Counted from the stretch's first letter, positions 1 through 9,328 are shown. The stretch: 64,000 bases of DNA from Pseudomonas sp. MM213 (GCF_020423045.1 NZ_CP081943.1:6324001-6388000); one strand, 5' to 3'. The notes: generated by a model not told the origin, from the letters alone. Numbers and translations are program-made.

Positions 1-663
1 CCAGCCGATGGTGGTGAAGCTGAAGCTCGCCTCCGGCAGTTTGGCCACCAACTGATCCCAGCCGCCGACGCGGTACAGGCAGATCGGCAGCAGGATGAAC
101 ATCAGGCCCACGGTCTTGATGACGAACTGGACGATGTCGGTCAGGGTCAGGGACCACATGCCGCCGATCGCCGAATAAATCACCACCACGCCACCGCCGA
201 CCAATACCGACAGCCAGAACGGCAGGTCGAACAGCACTTGCAGCACGGTGCCGATGGCCAGGATCGAAACCACGCCGATCATCAGTGCATACGCCAGCAT
301 GATCACCGCGCTCGCGGAGCGGGCCATCGGGTTGTAGCGTTTTTCCAGCACCTGGGTAACGGTGTAGATTTTCAGTTTCAGCAGCGGTTTGGCGAGGAAC
401 AGGTTCAGCGCCACGATCCCGCAACCGAGGGCCGCGCAGAGCCAGAAACCGGAAATGCCATGGACGTAGCCCAGGCGCACGGTGCCGACGGTAGATGCGC
501 CGCCCAGAACGGTAGCGGCCATGGTGCCCATGTACAGGCTTGGGCCGAGGTTACGACCGGCGACCAAAAAGTCTTCGTTGGTCTTGGCCTTGCGCATGCC
601 GTAGTAGCCGAGTATCAGCATCGCGGCGGCGTAGATGAGTACGACGAATAAATCCAATGCCAT
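1..663 (-). CDS. Sodium:solute symporter (SSS family), 3' part missing
   Basis: This is the N-terminal 221 codons of an inner-membrane transporter of the sodium:solute symporter family; the gene runs off the left edge. The ATG at 663 follows a GGAGA ribosome site. The protein opens with a hydrophobic helix (MALDLFVVLIYAAAMLILG), then the family-typical EDFLVAGRNLGP segment near residues 30-40 and further membrane helices. It is the last visible gene of a minus-strand set gbuA, SnoaL-like, NCS1 permease, symporter. I recall the same order around gbuA in P. aeruginosa (PA1418-PA1421), so uptake of a guanidino compound or its product is inferred. The substrate cannot be read from sequence. Confidence 0.88.
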   Translation of the reverse strand, partial: MALDLFVVLIYAAAMLILGYYGMRKAKTNEDFLVAGRNLGPSLYMGTMAATVLGGASTVGTVRLGYVHGISGFWLCAALGCGIVALNLFLAKPLLKLKIYTVTQVLEKRYNPMARSASAVIMLAYALMIGVVSILAIGTVLQVLFDLPFWLSVLVGGGVVVIYSAIGGMWSLTLTDIVQFVIKTVGLMFILLPICLYRVGGWDQLVAKLPEASFSFTTIGW

Positions 664-730
664 GATGGCGTGTCTCCGATTGTCTTTTTTATGGTGAGGC
701 GAAAATCAATCCCTGTGGAAAAACCATCTC

Positions 731-838
731 TGTAGGAGCGTGCGATGCGGCGTTCCGACTTGCCCGCGAAGGCGGTGTGTCAGTCAACATTGATGTTGAA
801 TGTGCCGCCGCCTTCGCGGGCAAGCCTCGCTCCTACAG
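731..838. repeat. REP doublet, one arm interrupted
   Basis: Two inverted copies of the TGTAGGAGCGAGGCTTGCCC type REP lie between the two transporter genes. The right copy (about 808-838) is intact. The left copy (731-775) has extra bases between TGTAGGAGCG and CTTGCCCGCGAAGG. Confidence 0.8.
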
Positions 839-868
839 GTCATCCCTAACCACAGGTAATGCGTTTAA

Positions 869-2380
869 TCAGGCGGCTTGTCGCAACGCCGGTTTACCGA
901 GCGAATCCGTGCTCTTGCTGCGTGGATCATTCGGGCCGAACACCGCAGCCGACTCCGGGAACAGGCTCAGCAGCGCCAGGTACACCAGCGAGGCCAGGCC
1001 GAGGGTTACCGGCAGGCTGATGTCGATGCCATCCGCCAGGTTCCCCAGTACACCCACGAATTGCCCCGGCAGGTTCACAAAGCACAAACCGACCAATGCA
1101 CTCGGGATCCAGGCACCCAGCCCACGCCAGTTCCAGCCGTGGGTGAACCAGTAACGACCGCCTTTCTCGCCGCGGGTGAACACTTGGAGGTCATCCGGGC
1201 AATAGAAGCCGCGGCGTACCAGCAGGCCGATGATCATGATCACCATCCACGGAGTGGTGCAGGTGATGATCAGCACGGCGAAGGTCGACACGCTCTGCAC
1301 CAGGTTCGCCGCAAAGCGTCCGATGAAGATAAAGGCAATCGACATCACACCGATCAACAGGGTGGCCTTGACCCGCGACAGCACACGCGGGAACACGCTG
1401 GACATGTCCAGCCCGGTGCCATACAGCGAGGTGGTGCCGGTGGACATGCCGCCGATCACCGCAATCAGGCACACCGGCAGGAAGAACCAGCTCGGCGAGA
1501 CGGCCAGCAGGCCGCCGACGTAGTTGTTGGCGGCGATGTAGTCCGGCGCCTTGATCGCTACGATAGTGGCGGTGGCGAGGCCGAACAGGAACGGGATGAA
1601 CGTTGCGATCTGCGAGATCACCACCGCGGCCATGATCCGGCGCTTGGAGGTTTCACGCGGGATGTAACGCGACCAGTCGCCGAGGAACGCGCCGAAGGAA
1701 ATCGGGTTGCTCATCGCCACCAGCGCAGCGCCGATGAAGGCAGCCCAGAAACCCGGTTGGCCCATGCTCACGGTGCCGGCGTAGTTCACATCGAAAGGAC
1801 CGGCAAAAGCGAAGATGCCCAGCAGGAACAGCAGGCTGGCGCTCCACACCGCGATCTTGTTGACCCACAGCAGGAAACGGAAGCCGTAGATGCAAACTGT
1901 CAGCACCAGGATCGCGAACAGACCGTAGGCCAGGCCCAGGGTCAGGTCGGTTTCCGGCAGGCCGATCAGGCGTTTTGCGCCACCGATCAGCGCATCACCC
2001 GAACTCCACACCGAGAGCGAGAAGAAGGCGATGGCGGTCAACAGCGACAGGAACGAACCGACGATCCGCCCGTGCACGCCGAAGTGCGCACCGGAAGACA
2101 CGGCGTTGTTGGTGCCATTGATCGGGCCGAACAGGCCCATCGGCGCGAGGATCAGCGAGCCCAGCAACACGCCCAGCACAATCGCCCAGACACCCGCCTG
2201 GAATGACAGGCCGAACAGCACCGGGAAACTGCCGAGCACGGCGGTGGCAAAGGTATTGGAACCGCCGAAGATCATCCGGAACAAATCCGTCGGGCCTGCG
2301 GTGCGTTCGTTGTCCGGGATCTGTTCGACCCCGTAGGTTTCAATGTGCGTAAGGCTTTGGTCGTTGTTGTTGTTATTCAT
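869..2380 (-). CDS. NCS1-family cytosine/purine/allantoin-type permease
   Basis: A 503-aa inner-membrane permease of the nucleobase:cation symporter-1 family. About twelve hydrophobic helices start near residue 45, after an Asn-rich N-terminus (MNNNNNDQSL) and the conserved start of the domain, DLFRMIFGGSN. The ATG at 2380 follows GGAG. It lies 54 bp downstream of the SnoaL-like gene and upstream of the symporter on the same strand, so it is probably in the gbu transcription unit. Genes of this type beside gbuA suggest import of guanidinobutyrate, guanidine-like or nucleobase substrates; this is inference from context. Length is normal for the family. Confidence 0.87.
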   Translation of the reverse strand: MNNNNNDQSLTHIETYGVEQIPDNERTAGPTDLFRMIFGGSNTFATAVLGSFPVLFGLSFQAGVWAIVLGVLLGSLILAPMGLFGPINGTNNAVSSGAHFGVHGRIVGSFLSLLTAIAFFSLSVWSSGDALIGGAKRLIGLPETDLTLGLAYGLFAILVLTVCIYGFRFLLWVNKIAVWSASLLFLLGIFAFAGPFDVNYAGTVSMGQPGFWAAFIGAALVAMSNPISFGAFLGDWSRYIPRETSKRRIMAAVVISQIATFIPFLFGLATATIVAIKAPDYIAANNYVGGLLAVSPSWFFLPVCLIAVIGGMSTGTTSLYGTGLDMSSVFPRVLSRVKATLLIGVMSIAFIFIGRFAANLVQSVSTFAVLIITCTTPWMVIMIIGLLVRRGFYCPDDLQVFTRGEKGGRYWFTHGWNWRGLGAWIPSALVGLCFVNLPGQFVGVLGNLADGIDISLPVTLGLASLVYLALLSLFPESAAVFGPNDPRSKSTDSLGKPALRQAA

Positions 2381-2434
2381 GATCTGCTCCGATCATAAAG
2401 GCGCGCTCATCGTGTGTGAGCGTCACCTGTTTGG

Positions 2435-2857
2435 CTAAGGGGTTGGCAGCCCTTCCGGCATTGCGGACAAATGTTCGTGGCAGGCCAGCCATAGGCCTTG
2501 TTGTTCTTGGCCAGACGCTTGTTTCTTGAAAACAATCGTCTCGCGCTCCTGGCTGAAGTGTTGCTCCCCTTGCATGCGCAGCTCGGTGGCCACGTCATGG
2601 ATGAAAATCGCGACGTCACCCTGCAGGCTGACGAAAGCGTTGCTCGAGGTGCACGACAGCACCTCGAAGCCATCCTCGGCACGCCAGGTGTCCCACAACG
2701 CCTGATAGGCATCGCGCGACAGCAGAGGCTGCTCGAGGGTGTAGAAGACGAAGCTGGCATCGGCGCTGAAGGCGCCGAAGTAGGCTTCGCGATCGTTACG
2801 GGCAAAGGCTGCCACCAGATCGGCGGCAGCGTGCAGAACCTGATCACGTTCGTTCAT
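2435..2857 (-). CDS. SnoaL-like / DUF4440 protein of the gbu operon
   Basis: A 140-aa cytosolic protein with the NTF2-like/SnoaL pattern: an N-terminal helix (AAADLVAAFARNDREAYFGAF), then a beta sheet ending in EQHFSQERETIVFKK. I place the start at the ATG at 2857; the longer frame would need TTG at 2863 and loses spacing. It begins 9 bp after gbuA, so the two are almost surely cotranscribed. Its biochemical role is unknown; I recall a small protein of this kind beside gbuA in P. aeruginosa (PA1420). It may be a small-molecule-binding partner of guanidino catabolism. Confidence 0.8.
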   Translation of the reverse strand: MNERDQVLHAAADLVAAFARNDREAYFGAFSADASFVFYTLEQPLLSRDAYQALWDTWRAEDGFEVLSCTSSNAFVSLQGDVAIFIHDVATELRMQGEQHFSQERETIVFKKQASGQEQQGLWLACHEHLSAMPEGLPTP

Positions 2858-2866
2858 GACCAATCC

Positions 2867-3817
2867 TCAGCGGTGGGCCACGCCAGGCAGTACGCAGAGC
2901 ATTTCGTACAGCAGGTTGGCGCCCAGCAGCGAGGTGTTGCCGGTGGTGTCATAAGCGGGCGAGACTTCTACCAGGTCGCAACCGACCAGGTCGAGACCTT
3001 GGCAGCCACGAACGATCTCGATTGCCTGAATGGTGGTCAGGCCGCCGATTTCCGGAGTGCCGGTGCCAGGTGCCCAGGCCGGGTCGATACCGTCGATATC
3101 GAAGCTCAGGTACACCGGACCGCCGCCGACTTTCTCGCGAACTTCGGCCATCAGGGGGGCCAGGGATTTGTGCCAGCATTCTTCGGCCTGAACCACACGG
3201 AAGCCCTGATTGCGGCTCCAGTTGAAGTCATCGGCGGTGTAGCCCTGAGCGCGCAGGCCAATTTGCACTACACGGTCGCAATCCAGAAGACCTTCTTCGA
3301 CGGCGCGACGGAAGGTGGTGCCGTGGGCGATTTTCTCGCCGAACATGTGATCGTTCACATCGGCGTGAGCGTCGATGTGCACCAGGCCGACCTTGCCGTG
3401 CTTTTTGTGGATGGCACGCAGGATCGGCAGGGTGATGGTGTGGTCGCCGCCGAGGGTCAGGGGGATCACATCGTGTTCAAGGATGTTGTCGTAGGACTCT
3501 TCGATGATCCGCACGGCGTCGAGCAGGTTGAAGGTGTTGATCGCGATGTCGCCGATGTCGGCAACCGACAGCGAGTCGAACGGTGCCGCGCCGGTGGCCA
3601 TGTTGTACGGGCGGATCATGACCGATTCAGCGCGGATTTCACGCGGCCCGAAACGGGTGCCAGGGCGCAGGGAAGTACCGATGTCCAGTGGGATGCCGAT
3701 AAAGGCAGCGTCCAGGCCGGCAGCGGTAGGTACATGGGGGAGTCGGAGCATGGTGGCGATGCCGCCGAAGCGCGGCATTTCGTTGCCGCCCAGTGGTTGG
3801 TGAAGAATCTTGTCCAC
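2867..3817 (-). CDS. gbuA: Guanidinobutyrase / agmatinase-family ureohydrolase
   Basis: A 316-aa manganese ureohydrolase of the arginase/agmatinase family. It hydrolyses a guanidino substrate, probably 4-guanidinobutyrate, to urea and 4-aminobutyrate. The metal ligands are visible: H126 in GGDHT, D149/H151/D153 in DAHAD, and D240/D242 in SFDIDGID. The protein matches my memory of P. aeruginosa GbuA over most of its length. The start is GTG at 3817 after a GAGG site. It is the first gene of the minus-strand gbu set and is divergent from the LysR gene gbuR; a dyad at 3941-3964 in the gap is a candidate operator. Agmatine or guanidinopropionate as substrate cannot be excluded from sequence. Confidence 0.92.
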   Translation of the reverse strand: MDKILHQPLGGNEMPRFGGIATMLRLPHVPTAAGLDAAFIGIPLDIGTSLRPGTRFGPREIRAESVMIRPYNMATGAAPFDSLSVADIGDIAINTFNLLDAVRIIEESYDNILEHDVIPLTLGGDHTITLPILRAIHKKHGKVGLVHIDAHADVNDHMFGEKIAHGTTFRRAVEEGLLDCDRVVQIGLRAQGYTADDFNWSRNQGFRVVQAEECWHKSLAPLMAEVREKVGGGPVYLSFDIDGIDPAWAPGTGTPEIGGLTTIQAIEIVRGCQGLDLVGCDLVEVSPAYDTTGNTSLLGANLLYEMLCVLPGVAHR

Positions 3818-3940
3818 GGGTAAGGCCTCATCGTCGTTGTTTTATTTATGTCGGTTGCACCGCACCGGGGAGGCTCGGGCACCGTTAGGGGCCGATTCTG
3901 CGAAATGTAGTGGCCGGGAAGAATCGCTACGGACAAATAC

Positions 3941-3964
3941 TTAGTTCAGATTTTTCTAAACTAA
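3941..3964. promoter_or_regulatory. Candidate GbuR operator (LysR-type dyad)
   Basis: A near-perfect inverted repeat in the gbuA-gbuR gap: TTAGTTCAGA, a TTTT centre, then TCTAAACTAA, with one mismatch in ten. It lies 124 bp upstream of gbuA and 188 bp upstream of gbuR, the usual layout for a divergent LysR regulator. Assignment to GbuR is inference. Confidence 0.5.
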
Positions 3965-4003
3965 TGGCGGGAGGGGGGATAGACTTCTCGTCTGCCCGGA
4001 GGT

Positions 4004-4093
4004 CCTCTTCGCGGGCAAGCCTCGCTCCTACAGGATTTGTGTGTGTCTCGAAATCGGCGCCGACCTGTAGGAGCCGGCTTGCTGGCGATTCGG
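4004..4093. repeat. REP doublet of two different types
   Basis: The left copy is the CGCGGGCAAGCCTCGCTCCT form and the right copy the GAGCCGGCTTGCTGGCGAT form, so the two arms belong to different REP subtypes. It sits between gbuA and gbuR; the rest of this 334-bp gap holds the dyad at 3941-3964 and no gene. Confidence 0.75.
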
Positions 4094-4151
4094 TTGCGCA
4101 GCAACCGCCGTCAAACAACGCGGACTCACCGATACACGCTACGGAGCCCCC

Positions 4152-5045
4152 ATGGCCAACGCTTTACCCGACCTGAAACTATTACGCATCTTCGTCAGCG
4201 TGGTCCGCCATCAGGGGTTTGCCAACGCCCAGCAAGAGCTCAACCTCTCGACCTCGGCGATCAGCACCTACATGAGCCAGCTCGAAGCGGCCCTCGGCCT
4301 GGTGCTGTGCCATCGCGGGCGCGGCGGTTTCAGCCTGACCAGCAAAGGCGAGCTGTTCCATCAGGAAACCCTGCGCCTGCTCGGCGAACTCGAAGGCTTC
4401 GAGCAATACGCGGCGGCGCTGAAGGGCGAATTGCGCGGTACGCTGAACCTCGGCGTCATCGACTCCACCGTCAGCGACAAGGCCTTGCCGTTCGCCGAAG
4501 CCATCGGCGCCTACAGCCAGGAACACCCGGCCGTGCATTTGCACCTGTCGGTGATGAGCCCGTACGAGCTGCAACTCGGCGTACAGGACAACCGCCTCGA
4601 CCTGGCCATCGGTGCGTTTTCCACGCGCATGAGCGGGCTGGTCTACATGCCGTTGTACCGCGAGCAACACTGGCTGTATTGCAGCAGCCGTCATCCGCTG
4701 TTCACCGAGCGGCGCATTCCCGAACAGGTCATCACCCAGCAGCGCATGGTCGGTCGCGGCTATTGGAGCCAGGCCGAACTGGCGCGCCACGGCTTCAAGC
4801 ACAGTGCCGCGACCGTGGAAAGTATGGAGGCGCAGTTGATTCTGGTGCTGTCCGGCGCCTACATCGGTTACCTGCCGGAGCATTACGCCCAGGCCTGGGC
4901 CGACAAGGGTGATTTACGCGTGTTGCTGCCGGCGACCTTCGGTTACCAGGCACCGTTCTCGATGATCATGCGCCGGGGCCGCAGCCGCGAACCGTTGATC
5001 CAGACCTTCCGCGACCTGCTCAAGGCGCAGCTCAATCAGGCTTGA
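4152..5045 (+). CDS. gbuR: LysR-family regulator of guanidinobutyrate use
   Basis: A 297-aa LysR-type regulator. Residues 1-60 form the winged helix-turn-helix (LKLLRIFVSVVRHQGFANAQ and STSAISTYMSQLEAALG), and the remainder is the effector-binding domain. It is divergent from gbuA, which is the normal arrangement for GbuR (PA1422 in P. aeruginosa), so activation of the gbu genes in response to 4-guanidinobutyrate is inferred from synteny. The ATG at 4152 follows ACGGAGCCCCC. Only 4 bp separate its stop from the next gene, so the DTW-domain gene may be cotranscribed. Confidence 0.86.
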   Translation: MANALPDLKLLRIFVSVVRHQGFANAQQELNLSTSAISTYMSQLEAALGLVLCHRGRGGFSLTSKGELFHQETLRLLGELEGFEQYAAALKGELRGTLNLGVIDSTVSDKALPFAEAIGAYSQEHPAVHLHLSVMSPYELQLGVQDNRLDLAIGAFSTRMSGLVYMPLYREQHWLYCSSRHPLFTERRIPEQVITQQRMVGRGYWSQAELARHGFKHSAATVESMEAQLILVLSGAYIGYLPEHYAQAWADKGDLRVLLPATFGYQAPFSMIMRRGRSREPLIQTFRDLLKAQLNQA

Positions 5046-5049
5046 AACC

Positions 5050-5646
5050 ATGTCCAGAATCCAATGCCCGCGCTGCCTGCGCCCGCAAACCCACTGCCTG
5101 TGCCCATTGATCCCGAGCCTCGACAGCCGCACTCGGGTGTTGCTGTTGCAGCATCCGAGCGAAGTGAACCATGCGCTGAACACCGCAAGGCTGGCGGCGT
5201 TGGGGTTGAAGAATGCCGAGTTGATTGTGGGTGAGGTGTTCGAGGATTTGCCGGCGCTGTTGAATCAGCCGGGCTATCAGGCGCGATTATTGTTTCCGGC
5301 CGATGATGCGCAACCGATGCAGGCGTATGCCGCAAACGATGAGCCACTCTTGTTGGTCGTCCCGGATGGCACCTGGCGCAAGGCGCGCAAAATGCTGCAC
5401 CTCAATCCGCTGCTGGCGGCATTGCCCCGAGTGACATTGGCGGATGGCGGTGTGTCGCGTTATCGGTTGCGCAAGGCGCCGGCGCCGGGGGCGTTGTCGA
5501 CGGTGGAGGCGATTGTGCAGGCGTTGCAGACGCTGGAAGCGCCTGTCAGTTTCGAGCCGTTGTTGAAACCGTTCGAGGCGTTGATCGAGGGGCAGATTGC
5601 GGCGATGGGGGAGGCCGTTTTCCAGCGCAACCACGGTCCGAAATAA
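5050..5646 (+). CDS. DTW-domain tRNA-uridine aminocarboxypropyltransferase (TapT-like)
   Basis: A 198-aa DTW-domain protein (YfiP/TapT family). Members transfer the 3-amino-3-carboxypropyl group of S-adenosylmethionine to a uridine of tRNA (acp3U). The zinc-type cysteines C6, C9, C16 and C18 (CPRCLRPQTHCLC) and the signature PDGTW (105-109) followed by RKARKM are clear. The usual DTW triad appears as DGTW, common in this family. It follows gbuR by 4 bp, with no evident functional link to guanidino catabolism. Confidence 0.85.
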   Translation: MSRIQCPRCLRPQTHCLCPLIPSLDSRTRVLLLQHPSEVNHALNTARLAALGLKNAELIVGEVFEDLPALLNQPGYQARLLFPADDAQPMQAYAANDEPLLLVVPDGTWRKARKMLHLNPLLAALPRVTLADGGVSRYRLRKAPAPGALSTVEAIVQALQTLEAPVSFEPLLKPFEALIEGQIAAMGEAVFQRNHGPK

Positions 5647-5660
5647 TCGGTGTCAGTGAG

Positions 5661-5754
5661 GGCCTCTTCGCGGGCAAGCCTCGCTCCTACAGGTATGCGT
5701 AATGTCGAAATCAACGCATAACCTGTAGGAGCGAGGCTTGCCCGCGAAGAGGCC
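5661..5754. repeat. REP doublet (inverted pair)
   Basis: Near-perfect inverted copies of GGCCTCTTCGCGGGCAAGCC with TCGCTCCTACAG lie in the 138-bp gap between convergent genes. The transcript could fold into one long hairpin. Confidence 0.85.
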
Positions 5755-5784
5755 GGGTCAATCACCAAATTTTTCGGAAAGTGA

Positions 5785-7140
5785 TTACCGCTCCCGCATC
5801 GCCTCCGTCCGCGCTTTCAACACCGGTTTCAGCAGATAATCCAGCACACTTTTCTCCCCGGTAATGATATCCACCGTCGCCACCATCCCCGGAATGATCA
5901 GCAGTGGTTTCACATCCCCGCCCAAGTGGTTTTTATCGGTCCGCACCTGAATCAGATAGAAGCTGTTGCCCTTGTCGTCAGTAATCGTGTCCGCACCAAT
6001 CAGTTCAAGCCTGGCACTCAACCCACCATAAATCGTGTAGTCGTACGCACTGAACTTGACCATCGCTTTCTGCCCCGGATGCAGGAACGCCACGTCTTGC
6101 GGGCGCACCTTGGCTTCGATCAGCAGGTTGTCTTCGATGGGCACGATTTCCACCATATCGCTGCCCGGCTGGACCACGCCGCCGATGGTGTTGACCTTCA
6201 GCACTTTGATAATCCCGTGCACCGGCGATACCACCGTGGTGCGGCTGACGCGGTCGTCGATGGCGATGCTCGACGCGGTGATTTTCGACAGCTCGGTGCG
6301 TTTCTCATTCAGCTCTTTCGCCGCGTCCGAACGGAAGGTTTGTTCCGACTCGTCGATCTTGCTTTTGATCTCGTTGATCGCCGACTCGGCGCGAGGAATC
6401 GCCAGCGTCGTGGCATTCAGTGAACCGCGGATCTCCACTGCGCTGCGTTTGAGCCGCAGGATTTCCACCGGCGACACCGCCCCGGTGCCCACCAGTGGCG
6501 CAGACATGTTCATTTCCTGTTGCAGCAACGCCAGGCTTGAACTGTATTGACCCTGTTTGGAGCGGAACTCCGCCAGTTCCTGGGTTTTCTGCCGCAGTTG
6601 CTCGGTCAGCGTGCGTTGCTCGCTGGCCAACCGGCGTTGCCGTTGTTCGTACAGCGAGCGCTCGTCCTCGGCCACTTGCGGGGCTTTGGCGATCACCTCC
6701 GGCGACAAACTGAACGGCCGTCCCTCGGCCTCGGCAGACAGGCGTTCGACCTGCGCGGTCAAGGCATAACGATCCGCTTCACTCTCGCCCTTGTTCGACA
6801 GAAACCGCGTGTCATCCAGGCGCAGCAGCGTGTCGCCCTTGTTCACCATTTGTCCTTCGCGCACGAAAATCTCGGTGACGATGCCGCCCTCCAGGTTCTG
6901 GATCACTTGAACCTTGCTCGACGGAATCGCCTTGCCTTCGCCCATGGTGACTTCCTGCAACACGGCGTATTTGGCCCAGACCACGGCGCTGATGATCAAC
7001 GCAGCGGCGAGCCACACGGTGATCCGCGACCAGCGCGGTGAATCCTGCAACGAAGCGCCGGCCGTTTCCGGCATGAACTCGCTTTCGGCGCTTTTGCTGA
7101 AGCTGTCGAAGTAGCCGCGTGAGCTTTGTGACGATGACAT
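5785..7140 (-). CDS. mapC: Type I secretion membrane-fusion protein (LapC/MapC-like)
   Basis: A 451-aa HlyD-family periplasmic adaptor. It has a cytosolic N-terminus, one membrane helix near residues 40-60 (ITVWLAAALIISAVVWAKY), a biotinyl-lipoyl motif (VIQNLEGGIVTEIFVREGQM), long coiled coils in the middle and a C-terminal barrel. I start at the ATG at 7140 (MSSSQSS), since an upstream start would run into mapB. It follows mapB by 10 bp. With the ABC exporter and the TolC-type protein it forms the export channel for the RTX adhesin encoded divergently. The symbol follows the Map system described in P. fluorescens Pf0-1; assignment to Map rather than Lap is by position and lack of lapD/lapG. 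Confidence 0.82.
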   Translation of the reverse strand: MSSSQSSRGYFDSFSKSAESEFMPETAGASLQDSPRWSRITVWLAAALIISAVVWAKYAVLQEVTMGEGKAIPSSKVQVIQNLEGGIVTEIFVREGQMVNKGDTLLRLDDTRFLSNKGESEADRYALTAQVERLSAEAEGRPFSLSPEVIAKAPQVAEDERSLYEQRQRRLASEQRTLTEQLRQKTQELAEFRSKQGQYSSSLALLQQEMNMSAPLVGTGAVSPVEILRLKRSAVEIRGSLNATTLAIPRAESAINEIKSKIDESEQTFRSDAAKELNEKRTELSKITASSIAIDDRVSRTTVVSPVHGIIKVLKVNTIGGVVQPGSDMVEIVPIEDNLLIEAKVRPQDVAFLHPGQKAMVKFSAYDYTIYGGLSARLELIGADTITDDKGNSFYLIQVRTDKNHLGGDVKPLLIIPGMVATVDIITGEKSVLDYLLKPVLKARTEAMRER

Positions 7141-7150
7141 GAGCGGACTC

Positions 7151-9301
7151 CTAGACGGCCGCAGAGCCGACACGGCCCTTGCGCAGTGCATCGATGACCG
7201 CTTCTTTCGGACCGTCGGCGACGATCCGCCCGTTGTCGAGCACCACCAGCCGATCCACCAGGCTCAGCATCGAGGTGCGGTGGGTCACCAGCAGCAAGGT
7301 TTTGCCCTGGACCCAACCGTGAAGTTTTTGCCGCAGGACATCTTCGCTGCTGTTGTCCATGGCGCTGGTGGGTTCGTCGAGCAGCATGATTGGCGGGTCG
7401 AGCAACAAGGCGCGGGCCAGCAATACGGCTTGGCGTTGCCCCCCCGACAACAACTGCCCGCGTTCGCCGACGGGGCGGTCAAACCCTTGTGGGTGTTGGC
7501 GCGCGAGCTCGGTGACGCCGGTCAGTTCGGCCACCTCCAGCATCCTCGCATCGCTGATGTAGCGTGCGCCGAGTGTCAGGTTGTCGCGCAGGCTGCCGGC
7601 CAGCAACGGCAGGTCATGGGCGACGTAACCGATCTGCTGGCGCAGGTCGGCGACGTCCAGTTGCCGCAGGTCCAGGCCATCGAGCAGCAACTGGCCTTCT
7701 TCCGGTTCGTAGAACCCCATGACCAGTCGCCCCAGGGTGCTTTTGCCCGAACCGCTGCGACCGATGATGCCGACCCGCTCACCAGGTTTGAGGCTGAAAC
7801 TGATGTTGGCCAGCGCTGGTGCATTCTGGCCGTTGTAGCGAAAGGTCACGCCGCTGACGTCGAGGGCGCCTTGCAGTTGCGTGCGCTCCAATGGCCGCTG
7901 TTTCGCATCGCGCTCCTGCGGCAGGCCCATCAGCGCATCGGTACTTTTCATGGTCAGTTGCGCTTGCTGATAGCGCGTGATCAGCCCGGCGATCTGCCCC
8001 AGCGGTGCGAGTACGCGGCTGCCAAGCATGTAGGTCGCCACCAGCGCGCCGACGCTGAGGTTGCCGGCGATGATGCTGTAGACCCCGGCGACGATGGTCG
8101 CCATGCCGGAGAACTGCTGGATGAACAGCGTGCCGTTGGTGGCCAGCGCCGAGAGGTTGCGCGCGTGGCTGTCGAGGCGGGTGAGGGCGCCGTGGGTGCT
8201 TTCCCATTTGTGCTGGCGCTCGCTTTCGGCGCTGCAGGCCTTGAGGGTTTCCAGGCCGCCGAGGGTTTCGATCAGCAGCGCCTGGCGTTCGGCGCCGAGG
8301 GTCAGGCTTTTTTGCACGGTGTCGCGCAGCCGTACCTGAATCACCATCGCGAACAGGATCGTGATCGGAAACGCCAGCAACGGAATGACTACCAGCCAGC
8401 CACCGAGCAGGCCGATCACCACCAGCATCAGTGCGGCGAAGGGCAGGTCGATCAGGCTGGTCAGGGTGACGGCGGTGAGGAATTCGCGCAGGCCCTGGAA
8501 GTCATGGATGCTCTGGGCAAAACCGCCGATGGTCGCTGGCCGCGCTTTCATCGACATGCCGGTGATGCGTTCGAACAAGGTCGCGGACAGGATCACGTCG
8601 GTCTTCTTGCCGGCGGTGTCCAGCAAGTGCGCGCGGACCACCCGCAATGCCAGCTCGAAACCGGTGCCGATCAGCAAGCCGATGGAAAGCACCCACAGGG
8701 TCGAAGTGGCCTGGTTCGGCACCACTCGGTCGTAGGTCTGCATCACGAACAACGGCACCATCAGCCCCAGCAGGTTGATCAGGAAACTCGCCAGGATCGC
8801 ATCGCTGTACAGCCACTTCGACAGCTTCAAGGTGTCGCGAAACCACGCCTCCACACGCGGCACCAGAGGCGAGCGCAGGTCTTCGAGTTCATGCCGTGGC
8901 CGGGCGAACAAGGCCTGGCCGCTGTAGCTTTCGGCCAGCTCTTCACGGCTGACCCATTGCTCGCCGCCGTCGGCTTCGCTTGGCAGAATCAGCAGGCGAC
9001 CATCATCGCCAAAGCGACGCAGCACGGCGGTGCGACCGTTGTCGAGGATCAGCAGCACGGGCAGGTTGAGCGCAGAAATGTCGTCCAGTTCACGGCGCAA
9101 CAAACGCGCCTGCAAACTGGCCCGGGCCGCTGCGCGCGGCAGCAGGTCCAGGCTCAGGCGTTGGTGTGCCATTGGCAGCCCGGCACTCAGGCTGGCGCGA
9201 CTGACCGTCGCGCCATGAAGTTTGCAGAGAATCAACAGACCGTCCAGAAGCGGGTCATCGAAGCTCAGCCGCGGATCGACACCAGTGTTGCCGGATTCCA
9301 T
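7151..9301 (-). CDS. mapB: Type I secretion ABC transporter (LapB/MapB-like)
   Basis: A 716-aa inner-membrane exporter ATPase. The order is an N-terminal C39-like domain (about 1-140) without a recognisable catalytic Cys, a six-helix membrane domain (about 160-440) and the nucleotide-binding domain. Walker A is GRSGSGKST near residue 511, the signature LLSGGQRQ near 615, and Walker B MLLDEP near 638. Such degenerate C39 domains (CLD) are typical of RTX adhesin exporters, which do not cut their substrate. I chose the ATG at 9301 over the GTG at 9310. It lies between mapE and mapC and powers adhesin export. Confidence 0.85.
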   Translation of the reverse strand: MESGNTGVDPRLSFDDPLLDGLLILCKLHGATVSRASLSAGLPMAHQRLSLDLLPRAAARASLQARLLRRELDDISALNLPVLLILDNGRTAVLRRFGDDGRLLILPSEADGGEQWVSREELAESYSGQALFARPRHELEDLRSPLVPRVEAWFRDTLKLSKWLYSDAILASFLINLLGLMVPLFVMQTYDRVVPNQATSTLWVLSIGLLIGTGFELALRVVRAHLLDTAGKKTDVILSATLFERITGMSMKARPATIGGFAQSIHDFQGLREFLTAVTLTSLIDLPFAALMLVVIGLLGGWLVVIPLLAFPITILFAMVIQVRLRDTVQKSLTLGAERQALLIETLGGLETLKACSAESERQHKWESTHGALTRLDSHARNLSALATNGTLFIQQFSGMATIVAGVYSIIAGNLSVGALVATYMLGSRVLAPLGQIAGLITRYQQAQLTMKSTDALMGLPQERDAKQRPLERTQLQGALDVSGVTFRYNGQNAPALANISFSLKPGERVGIIGRSGSGKSTLGRLVMGFYEPEEGQLLLDGLDLRQLDVADLRQQIGYVAHDLPLLAGSLRDNLTLGARYISDARMLEVAELTGVTELARQHPQGFDRPVGERGQLLSGGQRQAVLLARALLLDPPIMLLDEPTSAMDNSSEDVLRQKLHGWVQGKTLLLVTHRTSMLSLVDRLVVLDNGRIVADGPKEAVIDALRKGRVGSAAV

Positions 9302-9328
9302 GCTGGTCACATTGCTCGCTCCAGTACG

